The position numbers were made by a program, and so were the translations under genes. A stretch of DNA of 64,000 bases from positions 1,178,001-1,242,000 of the forward strand of contig CAVUZJ010000009.1 in the NCBI GenBank assembly GCA_963745975.1, given 5' to 3'. The notes below the pieces were generated by a model. That model had not been told where the DNA came from, searched no databases, and saw nothing but the letters and a program-made list of their open reading frames with translations. The stretch comes from JAKAWQ01 sp963745975 (lineage in GTDB: Bacteria > Pseudomonadota > Alphaproteobacteria > Acetobacterales > Acetobacteraceae). Below, piece by piece: positions 37,133-44,600 of this stretch (positions are counted from its first letter, which is position 1; each line of letters opens with the position of its first letter).

Positions 37133-37219
37133 GCGCTCGACCCTCCTGGGCAGATTTCCTATTCGTGCCGTAGATAGGCGAGCAAGTCGGCCCTCGCAAG
37201 CCGAATTAGGCTCCCCGCC

Positions 37220-37747
37220 TCAGGCTTCGATCGGGGTGAGACGCTGCGGCGGCAGGGAAGCCAACAGCGCCTCCACCGTCTGCCCGAGAGCGGGGTGCAC
37301 CCAGCCAGGCACCACCTCGGCGAGCGGCGCCAGCACGAAGGCGCGCAGATGCGCGCGGGGATGGGGCAGGATGGGATCGGGTGCTCGCCGGAGCAGCCGG
37401 CCGACGGCGATGATGTCGAGATCGAGCGGCCGGGCGGCGTTGCGTGCCGCCGGCCGGCGGCCGGCCTGCCGCTCGAGCGCCTTAAGGGCCGCGAGCAACG
37501 CCTCGGGCGCGATCTCGCCGGCAAGCTGGGCGACGCCGTTCACGTAGTCCGGCTGGCCGGAGGGCGGGATCGGCGCACTCGCCCACCAGCGCGAGAGGGC
37601 GAGGAGGCGCATTCCGGGCAGCCCGTCGAGCGCGGCGGCCGCGCGGCGGCAGCTCTCGAGCGGCGGAGCGCCGGCGGGACCGGGGAGGTTGGCGCCGATC
37701 GCGACCAGGATCGGCTCGCGCGCGCCCGCCTGACATCTGCTTGACAT
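37220..37747 (-). CDS. folK: 6-hydroxymethyl-dihydropterin pyrophosphokinase
   Basis: Transfers pyrophosphate from ATP to hydroxymethyl-dihydropterin in folate synthesis. 175 residues. Core motifs: LVAIGANLPGP at the N-terminus, SRWWASAPIPPSGQPDYVNG in the middle, and the signature ARPLDLDIIAVG followed by LPHPRAHLRAFVLAPL. ATG 37747. Likely first gene of the long minus-strand operon ending with parC; its promoter should be in the 121 bp shared with the divergent NYN gene. Confidence 0.94.
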   Translation of the reverse strand: MSSRCQAGAREPILVAIGANLPGPAGAPPLESCRRAAAALDGLPGMRLLALSRWWASAPIPPSGQPDYVNGVAQLAGEIAPEALLAALKALERQAGRRPAARNAARPLDLDIIAVGRLLRRAPDPILPHPRAHLRAFVLAPLAEVVPGWVHPALGQTVEALLASLPPQRLTPIEA

Positions 37748-37868
37748 GGTTCCCCGCGGCGACTACCCGGGTTGGTCATTCGCGCAACGCGCCGACCGAC
37801 CGGATCCATGCAATCGGCCGCTCGAAGAGACGACGTAGAAGCATATAACTCGATGATGAGGGACCATC

Positions 37869-38471
37869 ATGCAATTCCTGCAGAACGAACGTACAATACT
37901 ATTCATCGACGGCGCCAATCTTTATTCTGCCTCGCGCAATCTTGGCTTTGACGTTGATTATCGAAACCTTCTCGATTACTTCCGCCGCCAGGCACATGTC
38001 TTGCGCGCCTACTATTATTCTGCCCTGCTCGAAACCGAGGAATATTCCCCCCTCAAGCCGCTGACCGACTGGCTCGCCTATAACGGCTACACCCTCGTCA
38101 CCAAGCCGGCGAAGGAGTTCACCGACGCGGCCGGCCGGCGGCGTGTCAAGGGCAACATGGACATCGAGCTCGCGATCGACATGCTCGAGCTCGCGCCGAA
38201 GATCGAGCATGCCGTGCTGTTCAGCGGCGATGCGGACTTCCGCCGCCTCGTCGAGGCGGTGCAGCGGCGGGGGGTCCGCGTTTCGGTCGTCTCCACCATC
38301 CGCACCAGCCCGCCGATGGTGGCCGACGATCTCCGCCGCCAGGCCGACCAGTTCATCGACCTCGCGGACATCGCCTCCGAATTCACGCGGCGGCAGATGG
38401 AGCCGAGAAGCCGGCCGAATGCGCGCCCCACCCCTGCCGAGCCTTTCGCGGAAGCGCCCGAAGGCGCCTGA
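37869..38471 (+). CDS. NYN-domain protein (LabA/DUF88 type)
   Basis: Predicted PIN-like ribonuclease or RNA-binding protein of the LabA/DUF88 family, 200 residues. The acidic residues expected around the metal are in ILFIDGANLYSASRNLGF (about residue 14), KGNMDIELAIDML (about 95) and AVLFSGDADFRRLVE (about 118). The last 40 residues are polar and Pro-rich. Start at ATG 37869 with GAGGGA upstream; a TATAAC box lies some 30 bp before. No clear functional partner nearby; often a stand-alone housekeeping gene in this group. Confidence 0.88.
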   Translation: MQFLQNERTILFIDGANLYSASRNLGFDVDYRNLLDYFRRQAHVLRAYYYSALLETEEYSPLKPLTDWLAYNGYTLVTKPAKEFTDAAGRRRVKGNMDIELAIDMLELAPKIEHAVLFSGDADFRRLVEAVQRRGVRVSVVSTIRTSPPMVADDLRRQADQFIDLADIASEFTRRQMEPRSRPNARPTPAEPFAEAPEGA

Positions 38472-38646
38472 GCGGGCACCGCTCGGAACGGCGCACCGGC
38501 CCGGTATCGCGGGCGATCCGCGGCGTCTTTTCGTTCGGCGCGTTAAAGCAACCGAGAACGTCTTCGGTCAGGGTTGAGGATCGCGCCGATAGGAATCGCG
38601 CCGCCCGGCCGGGTGAGCGCGAGCGCGGATCGTGAGAGAGACGCTG

Positions 38647-39294
38647 ATGAAGCTGCCCGAGGAGCCGCCCCGCGACTGCCCGCTCTGCCCGCGGCTAGCC
38701 GCCTATCGCGCGGAGAGCCGCGCCGCCCACCCCGAGTGGCACAATGCCCCGGTCCCCTCGTTCGGGCCGATCGGGTCCGAGATCCTGATCCTCGGCATGG
38801 CTCCCGGCCTCTCCGGGGCGAACCGCACCGGTCGGCCCTTCACCGGCGATCACGCCGGCAAGCTTCTCTACCGAACGCTGCTCGGTCTCGGCCTCGCGAC
38901 CGGCAGCTACGGCGAATCCGCCGATGACGGGCTCAGCCTCGTGAACTGCCGGATCGCCAACACCGTCCGCTGCGCGCCGCCCGCCAATCTGCCGATGCCC
39001 GAGGAAGTGAAGACGTGCAACCGGTTCCTGCTCGGCGAGCTGCAGGCGATGACCCGGCTGCGCGCCGTGCTGGCGCTCGGCGTCCTCGCCCACGCCGCGG
39101 TGGTGCGCGCCTCGGGCCTGCCGCAGGCGCGGGCGCGGTTCCGGCACGGCGCCATCCACGAGCTGCCCGACGGGCTGCTGGTCGCCGACAGCTACCATGT
39201 CTCGCGCTACAACACGAATACGGGCCGGCTGACCGAGGAGATGTTCGTCTCCGTGGTCCTGGCGCTGCGCCGCCGCCTCGACGAGGCGAGCTGA
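38647..39294 (+). CDS. Uracil-DNA glycosylase, family 5 (UDGb)
   Basis: Removes uracil and related deaminated bases from DNA. 215 residues from ATG 38647, preceded by GAGAGAG; a GTG five codons upstream is possible. Four cysteines placed as in [4Fe-4S] UDGs: CPLCPRL near the N-terminus, and NTVRCAPP and EVKTCNRFL in the middle. The active-site segments are GMAPGLSGANRTGRPFTGDH and DSYHVSRYNTNTGRLTEEMF, diagnostic for UDGb rather than family 4. Confidence 0.88.
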   Translation: MKLPEEPPRDCPLCPRLAAYRAESRAAHPEWHNAPVPSFGPIGSEILILGMAPGLSGANRTGRPFTGDHAGKLLYRTLLGLGLATGSYGESADDGLSLVNCRIANTVRCAPPANLPMPEEVKTCNRFLLGELQAMTRLRAVLALGVLAHAAVVRASGLPQARARFRHGAIHELPDGLLVADSYHVSRYNTNTGRLTEEMFVSVVLALRRRLDEAS

Positions 39295-39365
39295 TCCCGA
39301 GAAGGGCCGCGATCGGGGGCCAGAGAATCCTTGCTCTCGCATCGCGCAAGCGGGAAAATTGCGCC

Positions 39366-39908
39366 ATGCGCTGGGCGATGCTCCTCGTGCTTGCAGCACT
39401 ACCGGCTTACGCTCGGGCCCAGCCGGCAAACTCCGACCTTGCCGGCATGCTGGCCGCGCTCAAGGCCGCGCCGAGCCCGGAGGCAGCCGACCAGCTCGAG
39501 CAGCGGATCAGCGCCGCGTGGCTCGACCAGGCAACGCCGGCGGTGCGCCTCCTGCTCGAGAACGGCGGCGTCGCGCTCGACGCGCGCTCGCTCGGCGAGG
39601 CGCAGTCGGACTTCGGCGCCGCGACCACCTTGCAGCCCGGCCTCGCCGACGCCTGGAGCCTGAGCGCGCTCGCGCGCTTCCACGCCGGCGACACGGCGGG
39701 CGCGATCGACGACATCGCCCACGCGCTCACCCTCGACCCGGAGCACTTCACGGCGCTGGAGACGCTCTCGTTCGTGGCCGAGGCGCGCGGCGACTGGCAG
39801 GGCGCGCTCGCGGCGTGGCAGAGGGTTCTCGAGATCGATCCGCAAACGTCCGGCGGGGCGGCCCGGCTCAAGGAGCTCCAACGCCGCGCGCTCGGCCAGA
39901 GCACCTGA
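39366..39908 (+). CDS. Secreted TPR-repeat protein
   Basis: A 180-residue exported protein. It begins with a signal peptide (MRWAMLLVLAALPAYARA, cleavage before QPA), followed by about three tetratricopeptide-like repeats (SLGEAQSDFGAATTLQPGLA; RFHAGDTAGAIDDIAHALTL; ARGDWQGALAAWQRVLEIDP). Periplasmic, probably a scaffold. ATG 39366 chosen because it creates the signal peptide; a longer frame from 39015 overlaps the UDG gene. No specific partner suggested. Confidence 0.82.
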   Translation: MRWAMLLVLAALPAYARAQPANSDLAGMLAALKAAPSPEAADQLEQRISAAWLDQATPAVRLLLENGGVALDARSLGEAQSDFGAATTLQPGLADAWSLSALARFHAGDTAGAIDDIAHALTLDPEHFTALETLSFVAEARGDWQGALAAWQRVLEIDPQTSGGAARLKELQRRALGQST

Positions 39909-39927
39909 GGCTGCTGGCACTGACCTG

Positions 39928-40236
39928 CTAAGCTGGGGCGAGGACGTGGACCGCGCGGGCGGCGATCTTCTCCCGTGTCCGCGCCGCGTACGCCGCCATG
40001 TGGGCCGAGGCGCCGTGCGCCTTGAGCGCCTCCATGCTCTCCCATTTCTCGATCACCACGAAGACGTCCGGACCGAACGGGGTCTGGAGCGCGCCGACGC
40101 CTTCGGCATCGATGGCGGGCCCGTATTCGATGCAGCCTTTTTCCGCCAGCACGTTCGGCCGGTTGGCGTGAAACTCGCTGAGGATCTCCGCCCGCATTCC
40201 CGGCTTGGCGGTGATCACGGCGACGACGTGGATCAT
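39928..40236 (-). CDS. ABM-fold putative quinol monooxygenase
   Basis: Small 102-residue dimeric alpha-beta barrel protein of the antibiotic biosynthesis monooxygenase (YgiN-like) family. Characteristic pieces: MIHVVAVITAKPGMRAEILS, KGCIEYGPAID, and FVVIEKWESMEALKAHGASA. Members act on quinols or are of unknown function. Divergent from the alpha/beta hydrolase gene, with 72 bp between. Confidence 0.85.
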   Translation of the reverse strand: MIHVVAVITAKPGMRAEILSEFHANRPNVLAEKGCIEYGPAIDAEGVGALQTPFGPDVFVVIEKWESMEALKAHGASAHMAAYAARTREKIAARAVHVLAPA

Positions 40237-40308
40237 TCTTCTTCCCCCTCAGATTGCGAGCCGCAGACTACAGGCTGATCCTCGCCCCGCGAACCGCAGG
40301 AGGAGCGC

Positions 40309-41220
40309 ATGAGCGAGCCGGCACGATTGCGGAGCGTGGCCACAGCTTCGCTGGAGATCGCCTTCGAGGAGAGCGGCCCGCCGGATGGGCCGCCGGTGGT
40401 GCTGCTGCACGGCTTCCCCGACGATGCGCGCACCTGGGACGGCACGGTGGCGCGGCTTGCCGCGGCCGGCCATCGCTGCATCGCGCCCTATCTCCGCGGC
40501 TACGGGCCGACCCGCTTCCGCGATGCGCACGTGTCGCGCTCCGGCGAGCAGGCCGCTCTCGGCGCCGACCTGCTGGCGCTCCTGGACGGGCTCGGAATCG
40601 CCCGCGCCCTGCTCGCCGGCTACGATTGGGGCGGACGCGCGGCCTGTATCGTCGCCGCTCTCTGGCCCGAGCGCGTGCGCGGCCTGGTTTCGATCGGCGG
40701 CTACAACATCCAGGACATCGCGGCCAACGCGGCGCCGGACGCGCCGGAGCAGGAGCACCGCTTCTGGTACCAATGGTATTTCAACACCGAGCGCGGACGC
40801 GCCGGACTCGCCCGCAACCGATACGAGCTCTGCCGGCTGCTCTGGCAGCTCTGGTCGCCGAACTGGGGCTTCGACGAGGCGACCTACCGGCGGACGGCCG
40901 CTTCGTTCGAGAACCCGGACTTCGTCGATGTCGTCATCCATTCCTACCGGCACCGCTATGCCGCAGCAGCCGGCGATCCGGCGCTGGCGGCGATCGAGGA
41001 GCGCCTGGCCGGGCGTCCCGCGATTACCGTGCCTGCGGTCGTGCTGCACGGCGCCTGCGACGGCGTCGATCCGGCGGCCGGCTCGGAAGGCGACGCCACC
41101 CGTTTCAGCGGATCCTATCGCCGCGAGGTGGTGCCGATTGCCGGGCATTTCCTGCCCTGGGAGGCACCCGAGCCGATCGCTTCCGCCGTGCTGTCGCTCG
41201 CCGCGGCGACGAAGGCCTGA
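40309..41220 (+). CDS. Alpha/beta hydrolase with Asp nucleophile (epoxide hydrolase/dehalogenase-like)
   Basis: 303 residues. The oxyanion-hole motif is VLLHGFPDDARTWDG and the nucleophile elbow is LLAGYDWGGRAACI, where Asp stands in the place of Ser, as in epoxide hydrolases and haloalkane dehalogenases. The catalytic His is likely IAGHFLPWEAPE near the C-terminus. A cap domain with aromatic residues (EHRFWYQWYFNTERGRAGL) follows the elbow. ATG 40309 is preceded by GGAGGAGC. Substrate cannot be given. Confidence 0.85.
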   Translation: MSEPARLRSVATASLEIAFEESGPPDGPPVVLLHGFPDDARTWDGTVARLAAAGHRCIAPYLRGYGPTRFRDAHVSRSGEQAALGADLLALLDGLGIARALLAGYDWGGRAACIVAALWPERVRGLVSIGGYNIQDIAANAAPDAPEQEHRFWYQWYFNTERGRAGLARNRYELCRLLWQLWSPNWGFDEATYRRTAASFENPDFVDVVIHSYRHRYAAAAGDPALAAIEERLAGRPAITVPAVVLHGACDGVDPAAGSEGDATRFSGSYRREVVPIAGHFLPWEAPEPIASAVLSLAAATKA

Positions 41221-41235
41221 CGCGCGGCCCCCGGC

Positions 41236-41280
41236 CATGGCGCCCGAGGCGGCGGCTGCGGGCCGCAGCCTCGCGCCATG
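41236..41280. terminator. Candidate bidirectional terminator hairpin
   Basis: Outer arms CATGGCGC / GCGCCATG enclose an inner stem GGCTGCGG / CCGCAGCC, between the convergent hydrolase and SEL1 genes. No U-tract is evident, so intrinsic termination is not certain. Confidence 0.5.
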
Positions 41281-41297
41281 AGCGCCCGATGCCGCCG

Positions 41298-43112
41298 TCA
41301 AACGCGGGTGCGCTCCATCCTCGCCGACCCTGCTTCCTCCGCCGGCAGCGGCGGCAGCTGCGCGAGATAGGCAGCCGCCTCGGCAAGCCCCTGGCGCTCA
41401 GCCCGCTCGAGCCAGCGCCGCGCCTCCGTGGGATCCTGCGCGCCCGCCGTCCCGTTCAGGTAGTACCGCCCGAGGATCAATTGCGCATGGCCGTGGCCGC
41501 GCTCGGCGGCGGCAAGGAACCACCGTGCCGCGCGGGCGCGGTCCGGCACGATGTCATGTCCGCCGCCATAGAGCGCGCCGACCGCGAACATGGCGCCCAC
41601 ATGCCCGCGCTGCGCCGCCTTCTGGTAGAGCTTGAGTGCCTCGGCGTGGTCGCGCTTGCCGCCATGGCCGCCGACGAAGAGCTCAGCCAGGGCCACCTCC
41701 GCCTCCGCGAGACCCGCCTCCGCGGCGCGGGCGATCCAGATCCGCCCCGCTTCCGGATCCGCCTGCACCCCGCGTCCCTCGATCAGCATCCGCCCGTACC
41801 AGTATTGGGCGTTCACCACCCCGTCCGCCGCCCGGCGCATCCACGCCAGCGCTGCCCTCTCGTCGCGCTCCACGCCGATCCCTTCGGCGAGGCAAACGCC
41901 GAAATTGAACGCCGCCACCAGATCGCCGGAGTTCGCCGCCTCCTCGAACCACTCGCGCGTGCGCCCGATGTCCTCGCTTTCCCCGCCGCCGATCAGCAAG
42001 ACATTGGCAAGGTCCGACTTCGCCCGCTCATCGCCCTTCTCGCCGGCGATGCGAAACCAGCGTGCCGCTTCCGCCGAATCGCGCGCCACCCCTCCGCCCG
42101 TGAGGTGAAGGAGACCGAGCGCGCGCGCCGCGGCCGCGTGCCCGCCCTCCGCGGCGCGGCGGTACCAGATCGCCGCCTCGGCGTAGTTGGGCGGCAGCTC
42201 TCCGCCTCGCGAATAGAGATCGCCCACCAGCACCGCCGCCTCGACGTCGCCCGAGATCGCCGCCCGCCGCAGCCAGGACTCGCCCTCCAGCGCATCGCGC
42301 GGCACGCCCCGCCCCTCGATCAGCATCAGCCCCAGCCGCGCCGATGCCGCACGCACCCCCTTGGCCGCGGCGAGCCGATAGAGCCGGAGCGCTGCTGTCG
42401 CGTCGGCCTCCATCCCAAGCCCGCGCTCGGCCATCAGGGCGAGCATGAACTGCCCCATCGGCAGCCCCGCTTCGGCGGCCGTGCGGATCTGCCCGAGGGC
42501 CTCGGCGTAGCCCTTCATGTCGATGGCCTTGCGGGCGAGCTGGATTCCGAACCCGAGCGCCCCCTGCGGCGAACCGGCCACCGCCGCCTTGCGGTACCAT
42601 TCCTCCCCCGCCGCCGGATCGCGCATCGTCTCGGGGCCCGAGGTCAGGAGATAGCCGAGCACCGCCTGACCCTCCGGGGTGCCGGCCACCGCCGCCCGCT
42701 TTGCCCAGATCAGGGCTTGCTCATAATCCGGCTTCGCCTCCTCGGCTCCCGAGAAGAGCGCGGCGGCACCGGCGAGCGCACTCCTTTGGGGCTTCCCGGC
42801 TTCCTGCTGCCGGCGCTCCCCGCCGATCCCATGCAGGTAAAGCCCGGCCAACAGCGACTGCGCCTCGGCATAGCCGTCCGCGGCCGCCCGCTCGAGCCAG
42901 CGCGCCGCCTCCCATCGGCTCGGCGGCACGCCGCTGCCCTCGAGATAGGCACGGCCGACCTCGTACTTGGCCTCGGTGTTTCCCGCCTGAGCGGCACGCG
43001 CAAAGAGCGGGAACGCCGCCGCCGCCTGCCCCTCCTTCGCCAGCCGCTTCGCCCGCCCGAACGCTGCCTTGGGCGAGAGCGAACCCACCACACGATCGAA
43101 CAGACGCGCCAC
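41298..43112 (-). CDS. SEL1-repeat protein of the type I secretion operon
   Basis: 604 residues made almost wholly of SEL1-like alpha-helical repeats of about 36 residues, roughly fourteen by eye. The repeated pattern is A-x2-W-x-R-x-A-A-x2-G-x2-A-x4-G, for example EAARWFRIAGEKGDERAKSD. No signal peptide or membrane segment is obvious, so it is probably cytosolic or peripheral. Third gene of ABC exporter, HlyD adaptor, SEL1. The stretch KPQRSALAGAAALFSGAEEA interrupts the repeats at about 110. It may be a scaffold or chaperone for the exporter or its substrate; this is inferred from position only. Confidence 0.82.
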   Translation of the reverse strand: MARLFDRVVGSLSPKAAFGRAKRLAKEGQAAAAFPLFARAAQAGNTEAKYEVGRAYLEGSGVPPSRWEAARWLERAAADGYAEAQSLLAGLYLHGIGGERRQQEAGKPQRSALAGAAALFSGAEEAKPDYEQALIWAKRAAVAGTPEGQAVLGYLLTSGPETMRDPAAGEEWYRKAAVAGSPQGALGFGIQLARKAIDMKGYAEALGQIRTAAEAGLPMGQFMLALMAERGLGMEADATAALRLYRLAAAKGVRAASARLGLMLIEGRGVPRDALEGESWLRRAAISGDVEAAVLVGDLYSRGGELPPNYAEAAIWYRRAAEGGHAAAARALGLLHLTGGGVARDSAEAARWFRIAGEKGDERAKSDLANVLLIGGGESEDIGRTREWFEEAANSGDLVAAFNFGVCLAEGIGVERDERAALAWMRRAADGVVNAQYWYGRMLIEGRGVQADPEAGRIWIARAAEAGLAEAEVALAELFVGGHGGKRDHAEALKLYQKAAQRGHVGAMFAVGALYGGGHDIVPDRARAARWFLAAAERGHGHAQLILGRYYLNGTAGAQDPTEARRWLERAERQGLAEAAAYLAQLPPLPAEEAGSARMERTRV

Positions 43113-43172
43113 CTCAGGGCCTCCGTGCCAGCGCCCGCGCCGCTTCGTCGAACCGGTACCCGCCCATCCCGC

Positions 43173-44600
43173 TCAGGAAGGCTCGGTCATACCCTGGTTG
43201 AAGATCGGAACGATCCGCTCGAGCGGGTACTGCATGATCGTCTGGGTGCCGACCCGGACGTCCGTCTCCACCGGCATGCCGGGGATGACCCGGAAACCCT
43301 GCGGCACGCCGCGCAGGTGCAGGCTGTCGATCGTCACGCGCGCCGCGTAATAGAGTTCCGATGTCGGAACGTCCTGCGGCGTCGTCGTGGGCGACGTCTG
43401 GAGGTCCATGAGCTGCGAGGCAAGCTGCTGCGGCGTGAACGAATCGGAAGTGACGACCCGCACCGTCCCTGTCCCGGTGCCGAAGATGACGAAAGGGAAG
43501 GTGGCAAACTTGATCGTCACCGGCTGGCCGACCTGAACGAAGCCTTGGTAGCCGCCCGGAATATAGGTCTCGATCTCGAGCGGTGCGTGCAACGGGGAAA
43601 GCGAGAGGAACTGCTGCCCGGACTGCATCACCGAGCCCACGGAAATGCCGCTTGCGATCTGCAGCACGACCGCATCCTGCGGTGCGCGCAGCTTCACCAG
43701 CTGGGTCAACAGCAGGGCCTTGGAGATCGATTCGACGACGGCGTCCAGCTGCGGCACGTTGGTCGCGAGCTGCGCCGAGAGCTGCGCATTCCATTGCTGG
43801 AGGAAGGCGTCGCGCTGCGCCTTGGTGGCTTCCAGCGTCTGTGCCGTCGACTGCGCGAGCGCGATGCTCTGCGCCAGCTCTCCCTGCACTTGCACCAGCT
43901 GCTGCTGCGATTGCAGCGTCGTGAGCTGGCTGCCGGCGTTGAGCTTCTGCAGGACATCGTTCATGTGCTCGATCTGGCTCGCCAGCAGCAGCTGGTCGCG
44001 GTAGTACGCGGCCTGGGTCTCGGCGCCCTGCACCTGGGCGGCGTAGCTCGCAATCTGCTGATCGTAATTGTTGAGCGTGTATTTGAGCTCGGCCATCCGC
44101 TGCCCATAGATCGCCGCCTGCAGCATCTGGTCGCGGTTGGTCTCGTCGGTCGGCTTGTAGGGCTTGCCCTCGAACTCCGCACGCTCCTCGGCCACCTCGG
44201 CCGAGAGGGCCGACCGCTGCGCATAGAGCGTGTCCAAATCGGCCTGCGCCTCGGTCGGGTCGAGTGTGGCGAGCACCTGGCCCGCGCGCACCGTCTCGCC
44301 CACGTGCACGTCGATCGAGCGAATGATCGCGGTCTCCAGCGGTTCGAGCTGGATGGTCGGCGCGCGCGAGAGCACCTGCCCCTGCGCCATCACCTCCATG
44401 TCCATCGGCACGAATTCAGAGATGAGCAGCAGCGTCAGCAGGAGTGCTGCGACGACCCAGATCGCGTTACGCGCCGTGTGGCCTGGCGGCGCCTCGAGGA
44501 TGAGGCTCGAAGGCGACTGGAACTCGAGGACGGCGGCGCTGAGCGCGCCGCCCTTCGGAACGTCAATCTGCTTCGATTGGAACAGGCGCGGGAGTGGCAT
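43173..44600 (-). CDS. HlyD-family membrane fusion protein of type I secretion
   Basis: Periplasmic adaptor linking the ABC exporter to an outer-membrane channel, 475 residues. A single N-terminal membrane segment (IWVVAALLLTLLLISEFVPM, about residue 48-67), a lipoyl-like part (IDVHVGETVRAGQVLATLDP), a long coiled-coil of about 200 residues rich in Gln and Ala, then the C-terminal beta domain and the family ending around LHLRGVPQGFRVIPGMPVET. Starts 38 bp inside the 3' end of the ABC gene, indicating coupling. The outer-membrane partner is not in the window. Confidence 0.88.
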   Translation of the reverse strand: MPLPRLFQSKQIDVPKGGALSAAVLEFQSPSSLILEAPPGHTARNAIWVVAALLLTLLLISEFVPMDMEVMAQGQVLSRAPTIQLEPLETAIIRSIDVHVGETVRAGQVLATLDPTEAQADLDTLYAQRSALSAEVAEERAEFEGKPYKPTDETNRDQMLQAAIYGQRMAELKYTLNNYDQQIASYAAQVQGAETQAAYYRDQLLLASQIEHMNDVLQKLNAGSQLTTLQSQQQLVQVQGELAQSIALAQSTAQTLEATKAQRDAFLQQWNAQLSAQLATNVPQLDAVVESISKALLLTQLVKLRAPQDAVVLQIASGISVGSVMQSGQQFLSLSPLHAPLEIETYIPGGYQGFVQVGQPVTIKFATFPFVIFGTGTGTVRVVTSDSFTPQQLASQLMDLQTSPTTTPQDVPTSELYYAARVTIDSLHLRGVPQGFRVIPGMPVETDVRVGTQTIMQYPLERIVPIFNQGMTEPS